Part shown: positions 12,584 to 25,959 of the stretch, in pieces
Numbering within the stretch: position 1 is the stretch's first letter
Layout of the letters: every line of letters begins with the position of its first letter
From: Microcebus murinus
Taxonomy: Eukaryota > Chordata > Mammalia > Primates > Cheirogaleidae
Length of the DNA: 64,000 nt
NCBI RefSeq assembly: GCF_040939455.1
Contig: NC_134108.1
Location: 89,138,001-89,202,000 of the forward strand
Direction: 5' to 3'
Position numbers and translations under genes: made by a program
Notes under the pieces: generated by a model
What the model was told of the DNA's origin: nothing
The model's input: only the letters and a program-made list of their open reading frames with translations
The model's database searches: none

Positions 12584-13654
12584 CTGAATTCAGAGTAAAA
12601 CAGGGAAAATAAGTCAGCACCTGTCACTAAGACATCCTCCTCAGTCTTCTTATGTATTAGTCTAAACAAAGAAATTCATTAGTGGTAGCATATACAAAAG
12701 AAAAGCAAAAAGCTCAATTTATACTCCTTAAAACTAAACAGCATTAAGGAGCAGCAGTATAAAACTATGTTCGTTTCTGAGTAGATGCTTTGAAAAATAA
12801 TAATACTAAAATGCCAAGTTAGAATACTTTCTTTTTATCTTTAACCTCTGCATTTACAAATTATAATCCCCAGAATTTTAAACTCCTAACTCAAGACCCT
12901 TAAGCATATTGCATTCACCTCCTGTAACATACCCCACATTTTATTCTGAATCAAATAAAATCCTAATTTGTATTCAACATATTCAGTGCCAAAAATTACA
13001 TGTAAGTAAAATAATTCCAATTTCTTCCAAGTTTCCATTCTTACTCTAAAGAAATATATTGGAAAAGCTAAGCTAACCTTGACACCAGGAAATGAAAATA
13101 ATAAACATTCAGTTTTGCTATGAAAACAAGTATTCGCCATATTTATTTAAAAAATATATTCTACTTAGATTTTTAAAGTCCTATGAACTATCCTAGAATT
13201 CTAAGAGATGAGCAGAATATGATACTGATAAACTGTAAAAATTATCCTCACTCTCCAATAAGAGTTTTTCTCCTTTTCAAAAATGAGGTAAAAAAAAGTT
13301 AGATGAAAAAATGATCCCCAAATTGCCTATTCATCCAAGTTTTAGGGAAGAGTCAAATCTGTGCACCAAAAATTCTTTTGTATACTCAATGACACCACAC
13401 ACTATAAACAGATCGTGTGGTTATTAACAGATAGCTTTTGATTAACTGATTTCTATGACAATCACAGTCCTTGCCCTCAAGAAGCTCATTACTTAGTTGA
13501 AAAAAACAACAAGACAGACACATATGGAAAGTCAGAGAGCCCTGCAGGGCAGTACTGTGTGATATTACACCAGACTGGTAGTTCATACAGCCCTTACTAG
13601 AGGACCAGGTAAGAGGGTTTACTGCTCTCATACAGGCAAGAAAAGGAGACAGAA

Positions 13655-13800
13655 CTTTAGAAACGTGAGTTCTAGTCTAAGCTCTGCTACTGACTAGACT
13701 TATGATTCAGTAAATTTAATGAATGCCTCTAAACCTCAATAGCCAGATCTGTGAAACTGAGAAAGAGGAGGAAGAGATGGGCTAAATGACCCTTAGGGGT
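13655..13800 (+). repeat. MIR fragment
   Basis: 'gagttctagtctaagctctg', 'ctactgactagactta' and 'tgggctaaatgaccctt' fit a diverged MIR. Confidence 0.55.
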
Positions 13801-14218
13801 TCTTTAGCTATAATATTCCATGATTCTAGCTTATTAAGGTGGTCATAGCAGAAATAAAAATGTCCGAGCAGAAGCAAAAGATGATATGAGAGCAGAGTAA
13901 CGGGAAATGTGTGGTGTGAGAGGAATAAATATTGATTCCTACACTCTAAGCTTGAAAGGCTGACTGAATGATGGCCCAACAGGTAGAAACGCAGAAACTG
14001 GAATGGGGAGCTAACACGGTGGCAGGATTTTAAACTCCTGGCACGCACCCACGATAATCAGCATGTTCCTTTCAAAGGAAATGTAGGGTTGAGGTTGTAT
14101 AAAATGAATTTCAGCTCTCCTCACTTCCTCTTCTCGAACCATCCAGTCCAAAAGCCATTTATTTGGTGGATTCATGTAAAACAGTTGCCTATACTGAGGG
14201 GTGGGGGGAAACTGAGGC

Positions 14219-14313
14219 AGCCCAGCACAGGATGCTGGAATCTGAGAAGGTTAAAGAGGCCGTTCCCACTGAAGAACAAGTAGGCTTACAGTGTCAGAGC
14301 CCAAGAGAAATAT

Positions 14314-14357
<44 letters not shown>

Positions 14358-14660
14358 CAAGATAGAGGTGGGGAGCAGTCCAAAGCATGGCACCAAAGGC
14401 CAAGAGCAACAAAGGGGGCTTCCGTGCAAGGCAGTGATCCAAATAGGGTGTTAGAGCCAAGTGATGAGAATATCCTAGCAGGGGACAGCCCAGCCCAGGG
14501 CATAGAAACCTAAACGATGCGAGGAGAGTATTCCTTTGAGAAAATGGCCTGCAGTAGGTGGTCAAAGCCCAAGCAGGGTTAGGAGGGCATCTGTGTGAGG
14601 GGACAGCCAAGCACAGAATGTTGGCATGCCCTTAGTACCATCAGGACGCCGTCTGTGCAG
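14219..14660 (+). repeat. Decayed minisatellite, about 58-bp units, roughly 7 copies
   Basis: A repeating pattern of 'cagcccagcacaggatg', a 'gagcccaag' step and a 'gagggcatctgtgtgagg' step recurs near 14219, 14277, 14373, 14431, 14482, 14542 and 14600. Copies are strongly diverged from each other. A GA/GACA microsatellite (14314-14357) interrupts the array. Confidence 0.6.
14314..14357. repeat. (GA)n(GACA)n microsatellite
   Basis: About 8 GA units pass into about 7 GACA units. Confidence 0.95.
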
Positions 14661-14776
14661 GACAGGGAGTAGCTGTGGTGATGAGAGGCGATACAAATGG
14701 GTTAAGTAAACATACACATAAAGCGCAATGTGACAAATTTAACAAAACCTAGGAAATATTTTAAATGTTTACATAC

Positions 14777-14872
14777 CTTATAAACCGACTCTGACTCCAA
14801 GATAGCCCCATTTAAACTTGGTGATGAAGCAATAATGTCCTTTTCTCGGGAAGCCTTCTCGTCGTCACTTAT
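14777..14872 (-). CDS. PRIM2: PRIM2 coding exon, about residues 154-185 (divergent)
   Basis: A 96-bp exon of exactly 32 codons ([17 protein letters not shown]... to ...SESVYK), phase zero at both ends, so skipping it would keep the frame. The acceptor AG at 14874-14873 follows a run of 13 T on the minus strand. The donor is GTATGT at 14776-14771. The conserved core ASSPSL is present, but the flanks differ from remembered human p58 more than in any other exon here: [12 protein letters not shown] stands where I recall SGLKLGFESIYK, and [12 protein letters not shown] where I recall DEEKTLREQEIV. Length is unchanged and there is no stop. This stretch lies between conserved helices of the N-terminal domain and is probably a loosely constrained loop (inference). 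Confidence 0.94.
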
Positions 14873-15619
14873 CTTAAAAAAAAAAAAACAAAACACAATT
14901 TTAAACTGTTTAAAAAATTTAAAGTCCTCATTCAGTTTCAATAAAATGCTTTCCTACTCTAGTGAATAATCTATGTTAATAAAAAATCATAAACCCTGAT
15001 ATCTCAAATAATTCCTAATATGATTAGTAAATCATTATGATTAAAGAAGACAGAATATGGAAGAAAATCTAAATTCAACATTCTTTCAAATTTTAACTCT
15101 CCCAGTTTCTAAAGTAGTACACCAAAACAGCAGCAGCAGAGCAACAGAAAGTATTATACTAATAAAAAGGAAAAAATTATAATAAAAATTCAGGTTAAGA
15201 CTAAAGAGTGTTACCCCAATTCAAAAGTTATGTTAATTTATTAAAATACCTATTTGAAGTTAGAATGGTTTAACTATTTCTCAATAATCTACCCACATAA
15301 AGCAATCCCAACCTTAAAACATTAGTTTTGCTAGGAACAACTATAAGTTTATTATCTCAGACTTATTATGGCCTTATAAAAGAAAAGAGTGACAGGTCTG
15401 ACCAGCTATAAGCTTTAAACTTCTATACCAAAAAATATATACATATCTGTAAATGAAGATGAAATATAAACAACAAAATGAAAGAAATATTTACATCATA
15501 TGACAACTGAATTACCCTCAGTAACCCCTAGGTACTAGTACACAAGTACTAGCAACCCATAAGTAGTAAAACATGAACAGCCAATATTCATAAAAGCAAT
15601 AAATGGTAAATTAAAGTAA

Positions 15620-16250
<631 letters not shown>

Positions 16251-16689
16251 TGTTTCAGCAAAGCAGGCCGACATTATTCAGGTCAACCTCTTACAAAAAA
16301 TGAAAACACTGATAAAATTTTAAAACATCATCTTTGCAGCACAAAAGGTTAATATACAAAGTCAGGTCCACACAAAGTGGGGTATCTAAGAAGAGACCCT
16401 TCTGCTCAAATGGCGTGGGTCATCAAGGAATCCCAAGCCTTGAAATTGTTTTAAGGTAGTCCCTGATTCCAATGCCCCAGGCACCTGGCAGAAGCAAACT
16501 CAAATCCTCTCTGGAGAAAAGTACCTTCACAGTATGCCTCAAAGTACTCCACCAATAAATTTTCAAATACAATGTCAAGAACATTTTATAACAAGGCATA
16601 TAATAAAACTATACTTCATGAGATAACAAAGCACACCAGAAATGAAAACAAGATATGTAAGGCAAATAAAGTATAATAGGAAAAGAAGA

Positions 16690-17412
16690 AGCAAATCTCT
16701 CTTTATTCCCAGGCTATTTGATTAGTATACTTAAAAAATTCAGAAGGCTCCACCAATAAATTATTAGAACTACTGGCCTAATTAAGCAATTGCTGGACTC
16801 ATATATAGAAAAACCAATTGTATTTCTATATGCCAGCACCAATGGAATTTTTTTTAAAGCTACCATTTACAACAGAACCAAAACTATCAAGGACCTAGGA
16901 ATAAATCTAGCAAAAGATGTGCAAGACCTCCACAAAGAAACTATAAAACCTTACTGAGAGAAACTGGAGAAAATCTAAATTACAGAGATACCTCCAGACA
17001 CGAACCAGAAAACTTAATATTGTAAATGTTGTATTCTCCTCAAAAAAATCCTATAGATTCAATACAATCCCAAACAAAATCACAATAACCTGTGTGTGTG
17101 GACATTTACAAGCTGGTTCTAAAATATACACGAACATGGAAAGGGCTAAGAACAGTGAAGACAAAAATAAGAAAAAGATAGTCAATCCAATAGAAAAATG
17201 AGCAAAGAAATGAATAGGCACCTTAACAAATGAAAAATTCAAAGGGTCAATAAATATGTGAAAAGATGCTCAACCTTCTTAGTTATCAGGGTAGTACAAA
17301 TTAAAACCATAGTGAATCTCTATGACACAGCACTACACAACCATTAAGATGGCTAAAATATAAAAATGAAAAAAAAAATGTTGGTGAGGGTGTAGAGGAA
17401 TAGGAACTGTCA

Positions 17413-17446
<34 letters not shown>

Positions 17447-18285
17447 TTTTTTTTGAGACAGAGTCTCACTTTGTTGCCCAGGCTAGAGTGAGTGCCGTGG
17501 CGTCAGCCTGGCTCACAGCAACCTCAATCTCCGGGGCTCAGCGATCCTACTGCCTCAGCCTCCCGAGTAGCTGGGACTACAGGCATTCGCCACCATGTCA
17601 TATATTTTTGATGGGAATATAAATAGTACAGCCCCTTTGGAAAAATATTTGGCAATTTCTTACAAGACTAAGAAAATCTACCCCTAAGACCTAGCAATTC
17701 CATGCCCAGGCTGGGAAAAATGAAAATATATGCCCTCCTCAAAAAGACTTATATGGTCCCATTTATATGAACTTCCAAAACAGGTAAAACTTATCTATGG
17801 TAGAAAAAGATTTCAATAGAAGTTGCCTCTTACAGGGGCAGAGACAGGGATTTACTGGGATGGAGCATGAGGAAACTTTCTGGGCTGACAGTCATGTTCT
17901 GTATCTTAATAAGAGTTTGGGTTGCACAAGTTTATTGCATTTGTCAGAACTCATGAATGGGTACACTTAACATCTGTGTACTTCATAGTATATAAATTTT
18001 GCCTTAAATAAAAAAAGATAACTGTTAACAAATGTAGAACTCTAGTTAATAATATGCATGCTCTTAGTATTTGGTTGGAAGTATACTGATTTCTGCAAAC
18101 TTACCTTGAAATGGACTGGTGGGTGGATAGAGAAATAGATAATATATGATAAAACATATATAGTAAAATGTAAATGTAGCATCTAGGTGATGAGTACAGG
18201 TAGATTTTTACTTTCAAATTCTTACAACTTTTCTGTAGTTTGAAAATTTTCATATTACAATTTTGGGAGCAAAATAAGACAATGA
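16690..18285 (+). mobile_element. Old L1 ORF2/3' UTR fragment, split by an Alu
   Basis: 16740-17405 matches a decayed L1 ORF2 ('ggacctaggaataaatctag', 'caagacctccacaaagaaac'). It resumes after the Alu at 17606 ('gggaatataaatagtacagc') and runs through the 3' UTR ('tgggttgcacaagtttattg', 'cttacaacttttctgtagtt'). All frames are broken. More than one old L1 fragment may be joined here. Confidence 0.75.
17419..17595 (-). mobile_element. Alu, 5'-truncated, right half only
   Basis: A reverse-oriented T run, then 'gagacagagtctcactttgt' to 'ctgggactacaggcattcgc'. The left monomer is absent. Target-site duplication 'tgtcatatat' at 17408-17417 and 17596-17605 shows that the truncated copy inserted as such, within the L1. 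Confidence 0.88.
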
Positions 18286-18530
18286 TGATGCTACTTCACA
18301 TCCACCAAGACAGCTGAAATTAAGTCAGAAAATGTGGATGAGAACATAGAGCAATGGGAACTCTCTTATCCTACTGATAGGAGTGTAAACTGGTATAACC
18401 ACATCAGAAAATTAGACATATCTCGTGAGTTGAAGGTAAACATACACTATACCTTGGCAATTTTACTCCTAAGTATATACCCTGGAACACAGATAAGCAA
18501 ACTGTTCCTAGAAAAGGCCCTATAGTTACT
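18286..18530 (+). mobile_element. Old L1 ORF2-end fragment
   Basis: 'gagaacatagagcaatggga', 'aggagtgtaaactggtataa' and 'cctaagtatataccctggaa' match the L1 ORF2 end. Frames are broken. Confidence 0.65.
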
Positions 18531-18566
18531 AGTTTAAGCTTTGTGAGATATATGGTCTCTGTCACA

Positions 18567-20690
18567 AGTACAGTCATGTGCCACATAATGAATGACATTT
18601 CAGTTAACAACAGACTGCATATATGACAGTAGTCCCATAAAATTATAATATTGGAAAGATATTCCATGCTCATGGATTGGAAGAATTGATGTTGTTAAAA
18701 TGTCCATTCTACCCAGAGCAATCTACAGATTCAATGCAATTTCCGTCAATACCAGTAACATTCTTCACAAAAACAGAAAAAATAATCCTAAAATTTATAT
18801 GGAACCACAAAAGACCCAGAGTAGCAAAAGCCATCCTGAGCAAAAAGAACAAAACTGAAGAAATCACATTACGTGACTTAAAATTCTACTACAGAGTTGC
18901 AGTAACCCAAACAGCATGGTACTGGCATAAAAACATAGACCAATGGAACAGAATAGAGAACCCATACATATACCCACACATCTATAGTAAACTGATCTTC
19001 AATGAGGGTCCCAACAACATATGGTGGAAAAAGGACAGTCTCTTCAATAAATGGTGCTGGGAAAACTGGATATTCACAGGCAGAAGGATGAAACTAGAAC
19101 TTTATCTCTCACCATATATAAAAATCAAATCAAAATAAAAACTGAAATCTAAGACCCGAAACTATGAAACTACTGAAAGAAATCTTTGGGGAAACACTTC
19201 AGAACATTGTTCTGGGCAAGGGTCCTTGAGTAATACCCACAAAGCAAAGGCAACCAAAGCAAAATTAGACAAATGGGAATACATCAACCTAAAAAGCTTC
19301 CACACAGCAAAGGAAACAATAAACAAAGTGAAGAGACAGCCCACACAATGGGAAAGAATATTTACAAACTATCCATCTGACAAGAGATTAATTACTAGAA
19401 TATATAAGGAGCTCCAACAATTCAATAGGAAAAAAAAAAATCAAGAAATCTGATAAAAAAGTGGACAAAGAATCTGAACAGACATTTCTCAAAAGAAGAC
19501 ATACAAATGGCCAATAGGTATATGAAAAAATGCTCAACATCATTAGTCATCAGAGAAATGCAAACCAAAATTACAATGAGATAAAAATGGCTTTTATCAA
19601 AAAGACAGGCAATAATGAATGCTGGTAAAATGTGCAGAAAGGTGAACCCTCTTACACTGTTGGGGGAATATAAATTAGTGCAATCGCTATGCAAAACAGT
19701 ATGAAGCTTCCTCAAAAAAGTAAAAACACAACTACTATATGACCCAGCAATTCTACTGCTGGGTATATATCTAAAGGAAGGGAACAGTATATCAAAAAGA
19801 TATCTGCACTCTCATGTTTATTGCAGCACTATACACAGAGTCAAGATTTGGAATCAACCTATGTATTTATCAGTTGGATGAATGGATAAAGAGACTGTGG
19901 TGTATATATACACAATAGCCATTTGCAACAACATGGATGGAACTAGAGGACATTATGTTAAATGAAATAAGCCAAGCACAGAAAGACAAATCTTGCATGT
20001 TCTCACTCATATGTGGGAGCTAAATATTAAAAACAATTGATTTCTTGGAGACAGAGAATAGAATGAGGGGGAGGATGGAAGGAGGGAGGGGGCATATACT
20101 GGGGACGGTTAATGGGTGCAAAAATATAGTTAGATAGAATGAACAATGTTTGATAGCACAACAAAGTGACCATAATCAACAACAAGGTAGTGTATACTTT
20201 AAAATAACTAAAAGAGTGAAACTGGAATGTTCCCTAACACAAAGAAATAATAAATGCCTGAGGTGATGGATAATTACCCAATTACCCTGATTTGATTAAT
20301 TCACATTGTATGCCTGTATCAAAACATCACATGTACCCTATAAAGATTTACAACTATTAAGTACCAATTAAAAATGTTAAAAAAAGATAATTACTATATT
20401 TTTACTGTACTTTTCTTATGTATTGATATGTTTAGATACAAAAATACTTACCATTATATTACAATTGCCTATAGTATTTAGTACAGTAACATGCTGTACA
20501 GGTATGTAGCTTAGGAGCAATAGGCTACACCATATAGCCTAGGCATGTAGTAGGTATACCATCTAGATTTGTGTAAATACACTCCATGATATTCCCACAA
20601 CAAGGAAATTACCTAATGATGCATTTCTCTGAATGTATTCCCATCCTTAAGCAACCCATGACTTAGTTTGTCATTGCAGCAAGAAAATAG
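18567..20690 (-). mobile_element. DNA transposon remnant (Tigger-like), split by an L1
   Basis: The end 'cagtcatgtgccacataatg' and its flank (18569-18650) pair with 20390-20690, which has 'ttacaattgcctatagtatt', 'gtacagtaacatgctgtaca' and 'gcaataggctacaccatata'. Joined without the L1, these give the order of a common non-autonomous mammalian element. I am unsure of its family name. No transposase remains. Confidence 0.65.
18653..20386 (+). mobile_element. 5'-truncated L1 (primate age)
   Basis: A 1.7-kb L1 tail begins in ORF2. A 153-codon open stretch (18677-19138) reads as the C-terminal ORF2p region, with [12 protein letters not shown] and [13 protein letters not shown] second piece, 19226-19453, includes [12 protein letters not shown]. 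The 3' UTR with its G-rich patch (20065-20105) ends in an A-rich tail near 20386. Stops and frameshifts make it dead. Confidence 0.9.
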
Positions 20691-20889
20691 ACAATATAAG
20701 AAAAACGGACATAGCTACATTATAATATAACCTTATTTATGGGCTCTGAAATCTATATTTCATATAATTTTCCTGTGTCAAGAAATGTTATTCTTCTTTT
20801 GATTTTTTTTTCGACTACTTAAAAACATTAAAAACTATTCTCAGCTCACAGACCATGTAAAAACAGTGGGCCACATTTTGCTGACTCAC

Positions 20890-21075
20890 TCTAGAGCAAT
20901 GGATTTAAAACTATAACATTAATGAGAATCACCTGGAAGGCTTGTTACAACACAGACTGCTGGGCCCCATTCCTGGAGTTTCTGATTCATAAGGTCTAGG
21001 ATACGTCCCAAGAATTCGCATTTCTAACAAGTTTCCAAGTGATAGGAATGTTGCAGTTCTCAGACCACTTAAGAA
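20890..21075 (+). mobile_element. MER5A (hAT-Charlie non-autonomous)
   Basis: 'gagaatcacctggaaggctt', 'tgctgggccccattcctgga' and 'gtttctgattcataaggtct' through 'atttctaacaagtttccaag' are characteristic. Confidence 0.88.
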
Positions 21076-21084
21076 ACATACATA

Positions 21085-21800
21085 CCAGGAGACATGAACA
21101 AGCATTGTTGATATAAGCGCAGAGTAACGTTATTCATAACGACCAAAAAGTGGAAGACCAAATATGCATCAAAAGCAGAATAAGTATAGTATACTCACAG
21201 TGTAGAATAAATCTAGCAACAAAAATAATACAACTTCACACAATGTACATAAATCTTAAAAATGTATTAAGCAAAATTATCCAGACATGAAATATACTTA
21301 ATTATTCTATCTATAGAAAGTTGTATTTTAATAAGGAAAATTGTATTGTTTAGGGAGGAATATTCAGATCGTCGACTAAAAGGAAAAGAAGGTAAGGAGG
21401 TGTTTACCATAAAGTCAGAGTAGCAGTTTTCTCTGAGAGAGAGGGGGAAAGAGTTGAGAAAAAGCACAAGGAGAGGTTTCAAGGGTAATAGTAATGTTTT
21501 ATTTCCTCACCTGGATGACAGATTAATGTTTGCTTGGTAATAATCTCCTAAAGTATATGTTTTAGCTTTATGTAGTTTTCTAGATATGTATAATACTTAA
21601 TTTTTATACATGTTTTCTAGACATGTATAATACTAAAATGTTTACAAAAGTAAAAGTCAATGAATTATAACATATCATGGGGTATTATGCAGCCAATAAA
21701 ATTATTTTTAAAATTATAGAGATTTACGGTTGTCACAGAAAGATATGCATAAAATATGATGAGGTGAAAAGCTAAATTAATACAGTTAGATGAAGACAAA
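21085..21800 (+). mobile_element. Old L1 3'-region fragments
   Basis: 'ttattcataacgaccaaaaa', 'aacttcacacaatgtacata' and, after 21660, 'ggggtattatgcagccaata' suggest one or two decayed L1M 3' ends. Confidence 0.5.
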
Positions 21801-21811
21801 TTAAAATGAAT

Positions 21812-21932
21812 TTTTTTTAAAAAAATGGGATCTCACTATGTTGTCCAGGCTGGACTCAAGCTCCTGGGCTCAAGCAATACTCCTACCTCGGCCTCCCAAG
21901 TAGCTAAGACTACAGGTATGTGCCACTGGCCT
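21812..21932 (-). mobile_element. FLAM-like free Alu monomer
   Basis: A single reversed 7SL-derived monomer starts with a T run, then 'gggatctcactatgttgtcc' to 'tacaggtatgtgccactggc'. There is no second monomer. Confidence 0.75.
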
Positions 21933-22839
21933 AAAATTAATCTTTAAGAGAGTGTGTCTGTCTATAAATTTCCACATGGGAAAAAGTCTATACTAAAATA
22001 TAACTGCCTGACTCTAAGTAAAAAGAATACAGATACTTTTTATTTTATTTTTATTTGCACATATTTTATTAAATTTTTCCCATAGAAATTTCATGTTCTG
22101 GATGTTATCATAAATAGTATTTATTTCAATTTCTCATTATTCACTGTTTTCTTGTACACTCCTTTATTTTGTTCTGTTACTTCAAAATTAAAGATACTGA
22201 TTAATTTTGTCTAATAAGTATTGGATTGACATTGTGGACTCACCACTTTTGAACACACCTAATGATTTCTACATTTGTTTAAATCTATTGAGTCTAAGAC
22301 TTATGTTTCTTTTCACTAGCACAGATTAAGCACTTCTTTCTCTGTGTTTCCACAGAAGGTAAAAGTCCAATGGAAAATTGGTTTTCGAATGTATTTTAAG
22401 GAACAAAAACCTTCCTTCAAAGGAAATCTTACCTGGAAGAATATTATGTTTCAGATTTAAAAAAAAAAAAAAAAGAACAGAACTCTGGTTGAGGTAAGAC
22501 TGGGGCCGAAAGCACTGCCCATTCTGCCCACTATTATGCCATCCCTACTTTTTTGTGGCCCCATTCCCAAGACCACAGTCAGTAAACCCCATACAAGATA
22601 GTTAAGTAACTGTACAAAAACAATAAATGAAGACAATGATGGCAACACCCTGCAACAGAATAGCTAGTTGGCTGATATATCTCACCACTGTGTGACAGTT
22701 CAAAATGTTTGCTCACCAGTTGTTATATGAAAGATGAAATATGGCATACAGCATAGAGGAGGCAAGTTTATATATGTGAATCTGCGGATTATTCAAAAGC
22801 TGATGAAGGCTGAGATTCATGCATACCATCTGTTACTTA

Positions 22840-23010
22840 CTATGCTAACCATTTTACTTATTTAACTTCATTTAACCCCACCAACAACCCTACAAGGTAG
22901 ATGTTACCTTAGTTTTACAACTAATTACAACTGATTATTATGAGTAGAAATCAAACTAGATTTCCAACCAAAGTCTATCCAACACTGAAAACCATTAGGC
23001 CATGATGTCT
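22840..23010 (-). repeat. MIR SINE
   Basis: 'caacaaccctacaaggtaga', 'gagtagaaatcaaactagat' and 'ccattaggccatgat' are reversed MIR. Confidence 0.65.
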
Positions 23011-24699
23011 CCAAATAAATAAAGAGATCATATTATCATGTAGGAGAGTAGAACAAATGTAACATCAAAAGCAATAAAAGACAAGGTCAACAATTGGAAA
23101 TTTGAACCTCAGTTCCTTTTCAGTAATGAACAAGACAAAGATAAAGAAACCAAAAATGTAATACAACTAGATGCCATAAGAAGTCTTATAGCTAAAAATT
23201 TAAAAGGGTGTCAAAACACAAATTACATATAATCAGCACTCATTTTAGAGTGTTTAAATTAAGGGTCAGTAATAGCAAATATTTCTGTAACAGCTAACAC
23301 CAGATTGTTTTGCTTTAGCATTTGCTTTGTTTACATATATCTCTGTTGACAGTAACTTTTCTCCTTAATTGACTATTTACCTCTTACTTTGCATTCCATA
23401 AGAGAAATCCTTTGAAACTCAAATATGCAACCAGACACACACTTCAAGAGTATCTGAGAGGAGGTAGCTATGTTTTAGAAATTTTCATGTCTCCACAATT
23501 ATCTTTCATATATTATTATTTACATATATTTCAAATTTTCTCAGTGAACACTTATCTGATTAAATAAAATTTAATATGCATGCCTATGCTCTCCCAATTA
23601 ATATAAGAATAATTCTAATTGATGGCCTGTATTGTTTTTTGCCCAATTACTTTGGACTGGATCTAGCAAAACTGAAGTTGAGGCCAAATGTGTTAACCTG
23701 CCATGGCCCTTTTATAATCACTTAACTACAGCAACAAAGAAATCATTATCTTTGAATATGCACGGGTTTGTCCTAATATTATTGTAGGCTCTAACTAAAC
23801 AAATCCCGTATCACTACTTAAGTACTTTTAATGCTTCACCTAGCATAATATGGTATTTCACCTTTCCCTAAATTCAAGTATTTGTATTAACAATGCCACA
23901 CTTATTTCTAAGCAATTAATTACTTACTAATTGTCAGGGAAGCCCACCCATAAAACTGCCACACAGCAGAATATTTTAGCTACAGGAGACTTTACTAAAT
24001 AGTCTTCTGCCTAAAGACATAGTCAAGATACAATTAAAACACAAAAAATCTTGAGAACATAAATAAAAACTAGAGGTTATTAAAGAATACAATAAGATTT
24101 CCTTTCATTGAAATCTATACCGCCCAAAAAGTTATATAGTCTTGCTTAGAGTAGAAATTATAAATAAAATTCCAAGGAATTCAGTGGGTTTCTAAACCTT
24201 TCACCCAAAGTAACCAAGTACATTCCAAATCATCCATGTTCCATCTAAAAGTCATGTCATTTCCTGTGTTATAGCCTCTGAGTAAATACTCTGTTCTTCC
24301 TTGGTGAATTAAAAAGTTTATTCATTTGTCAAACACATTCTAAATCTTCATTTATATATTTAGTTATAATCAAAATTGAATGGCCAATGTAAGAGAATTC
24401 TCATTGAAAAATGTAGCATAACTATCTGAAATTTTATAATTAGTGTAAACCGCTATTGACTTCATTCAAATTCCTAAAATAATCTTTGAGTATTCTCTTT
24501 TCTCCTGCTTTCTCTTTAAACACTACTGATGAAAACAGGAGTATGTTTCATCTTCTCAAGTTCTCCTAAATGAGGTTACCTGCTGCATATCTAATAAATA
24601 CTCATCCTATGAAAGAGCAAGACAAGATTAAATGTGTTCCTGCTTCTACTAACAGAGAATGTGAGTAAAAACAGATATAGAACAATTATAAAAGCAGAG

Positions 24700-24905
24700 T
24701 TACAGAGTAGAAAGAATATAGTTTATAATTACAAAAACATGGCTTCAAATCTTAAGTTAGTCAACCTCTTTACACCTCAGTTTCTTCAGTGATAAAATGA
24801 AAATAATACCTATCTCATGTTGATTTTGTCTGGATTAAATAAAGTGTCTAAAATAGGCCTAACAAATAGCATGCCCCTAAATGGTAAACACTTATTATCG
24901 CTATC
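24700..24905 (+). repeat. MIR SINE
   Basis: 'acctcagtttcttcagtgat', 'aaaatgaaaataatacctat' and 'ttgtctggattaaataaagt' follow the MIR order. Confidence 0.7.
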
Positions 24906-25959
24906 TGTAATGTGCATTTTTATTAGTTTCTGTTTTCCAGGCTTTTTCCCCCAAGTAATAAAGTGAAATGTTTACTACAACTAATGCAGTTTCTATAAAC
25001 TTGTCATTTTATTAGTTAAACTAACATGCGACATGGTCTTTAGAGGGTATTCAAAATGACTGATAAAAGCAAACTAGGTTATCGTTGCAACATCTTAAAA
25101 TTAAGGTGCACTATACTTCACAAAATGAACATCCTCCTGAAAAGAGGTATATAAACAAACTGCTCTAAATGGAATCACATTTTTCTGAACGACTTACATT
25201 ACTATTCCAGAGATGCTTGACCCTCACCCTGATTAATTTTCAATCTGCAGTGGCCAGGGAAATCTGAGCAGAAGTGACGTGTGCCACTCCCAAGCAAAAG
25301 CTTTATGAGCATGTTGTTTACCCAGTTTTCCCCTCCTTCTGCCACAGTAACTGGTAAAGTTCCAGGTTTATAGAGACTACTCAATCAGCCTGAGTCCCAG
25401 GGTCAAAATGACACAGAGCAGGGCTGTAGCTGGCCCATGAAGACAGAGCATGAGCAAGAAATAAAATAAGTCACTAAGGTTTGGGGATCATTTGTTACTA
25501 ATGCACAACCTATTCTGACTGGAATAGTGATCTCTATCTTCACATCACACATTCTCATCTATAAAATGTTTTGAGCACATACTTCTAATATATATGTATA
25601 TTTATTTATAAATCACATGCATGTATTAGTGTACGTTCTGTACTTAAAACATGCCCTAGCGACCCACCCAAAATGTAGAAGGGACCAGATTAAAAGTATG
25701 TATGTTGTATTATTCATTTCCTTCCCACACTCCCAAACGATAATCTTGGGCACACAGCTTTAGAACCACTAGTAGATTGCTCCAGCCTCTAATGTATAGA
25801 TATAAATAAGGCTTCCAAGAGATTTAAGCTTCTATAAGCTTCCAATCAACAATATTCAATCATGTTTATAAATAGTTTGGACAGGAGTTTTCTATTTGAA
25901 TCCACACAGCTCTCTTAGGCCTTAGTCCTTAAATAAGTATGCACATAATTTGCCAGCAA

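Larger units (their letters stand above)
12584..14776 (-). other. PRIM2 intron, 2193 bp
   Basis: Between the last two exons of the window. It has a MIR fragment near 13655-13800, a GA/GACA microsatellite and a decayed tandem repeat at 14219-14660. 12600-13650 and 13800-14210 hold nothing I can name. Confidence 0.8.

Noticed and set aside
14251..14610. 119-codon minus-strand ORF with SVCLSVCLS repeats
   Set aside because: It is a translation of the GACA microsatellite and the decayed tandem repeat.
18677..19138. 153-codon ORF that could be taken for a gene
   Set aside because: It reads as the C-terminal part of L1 ORF2p and is followed by typical L1 3' sequence. It is a dead retrotransposon fragment.
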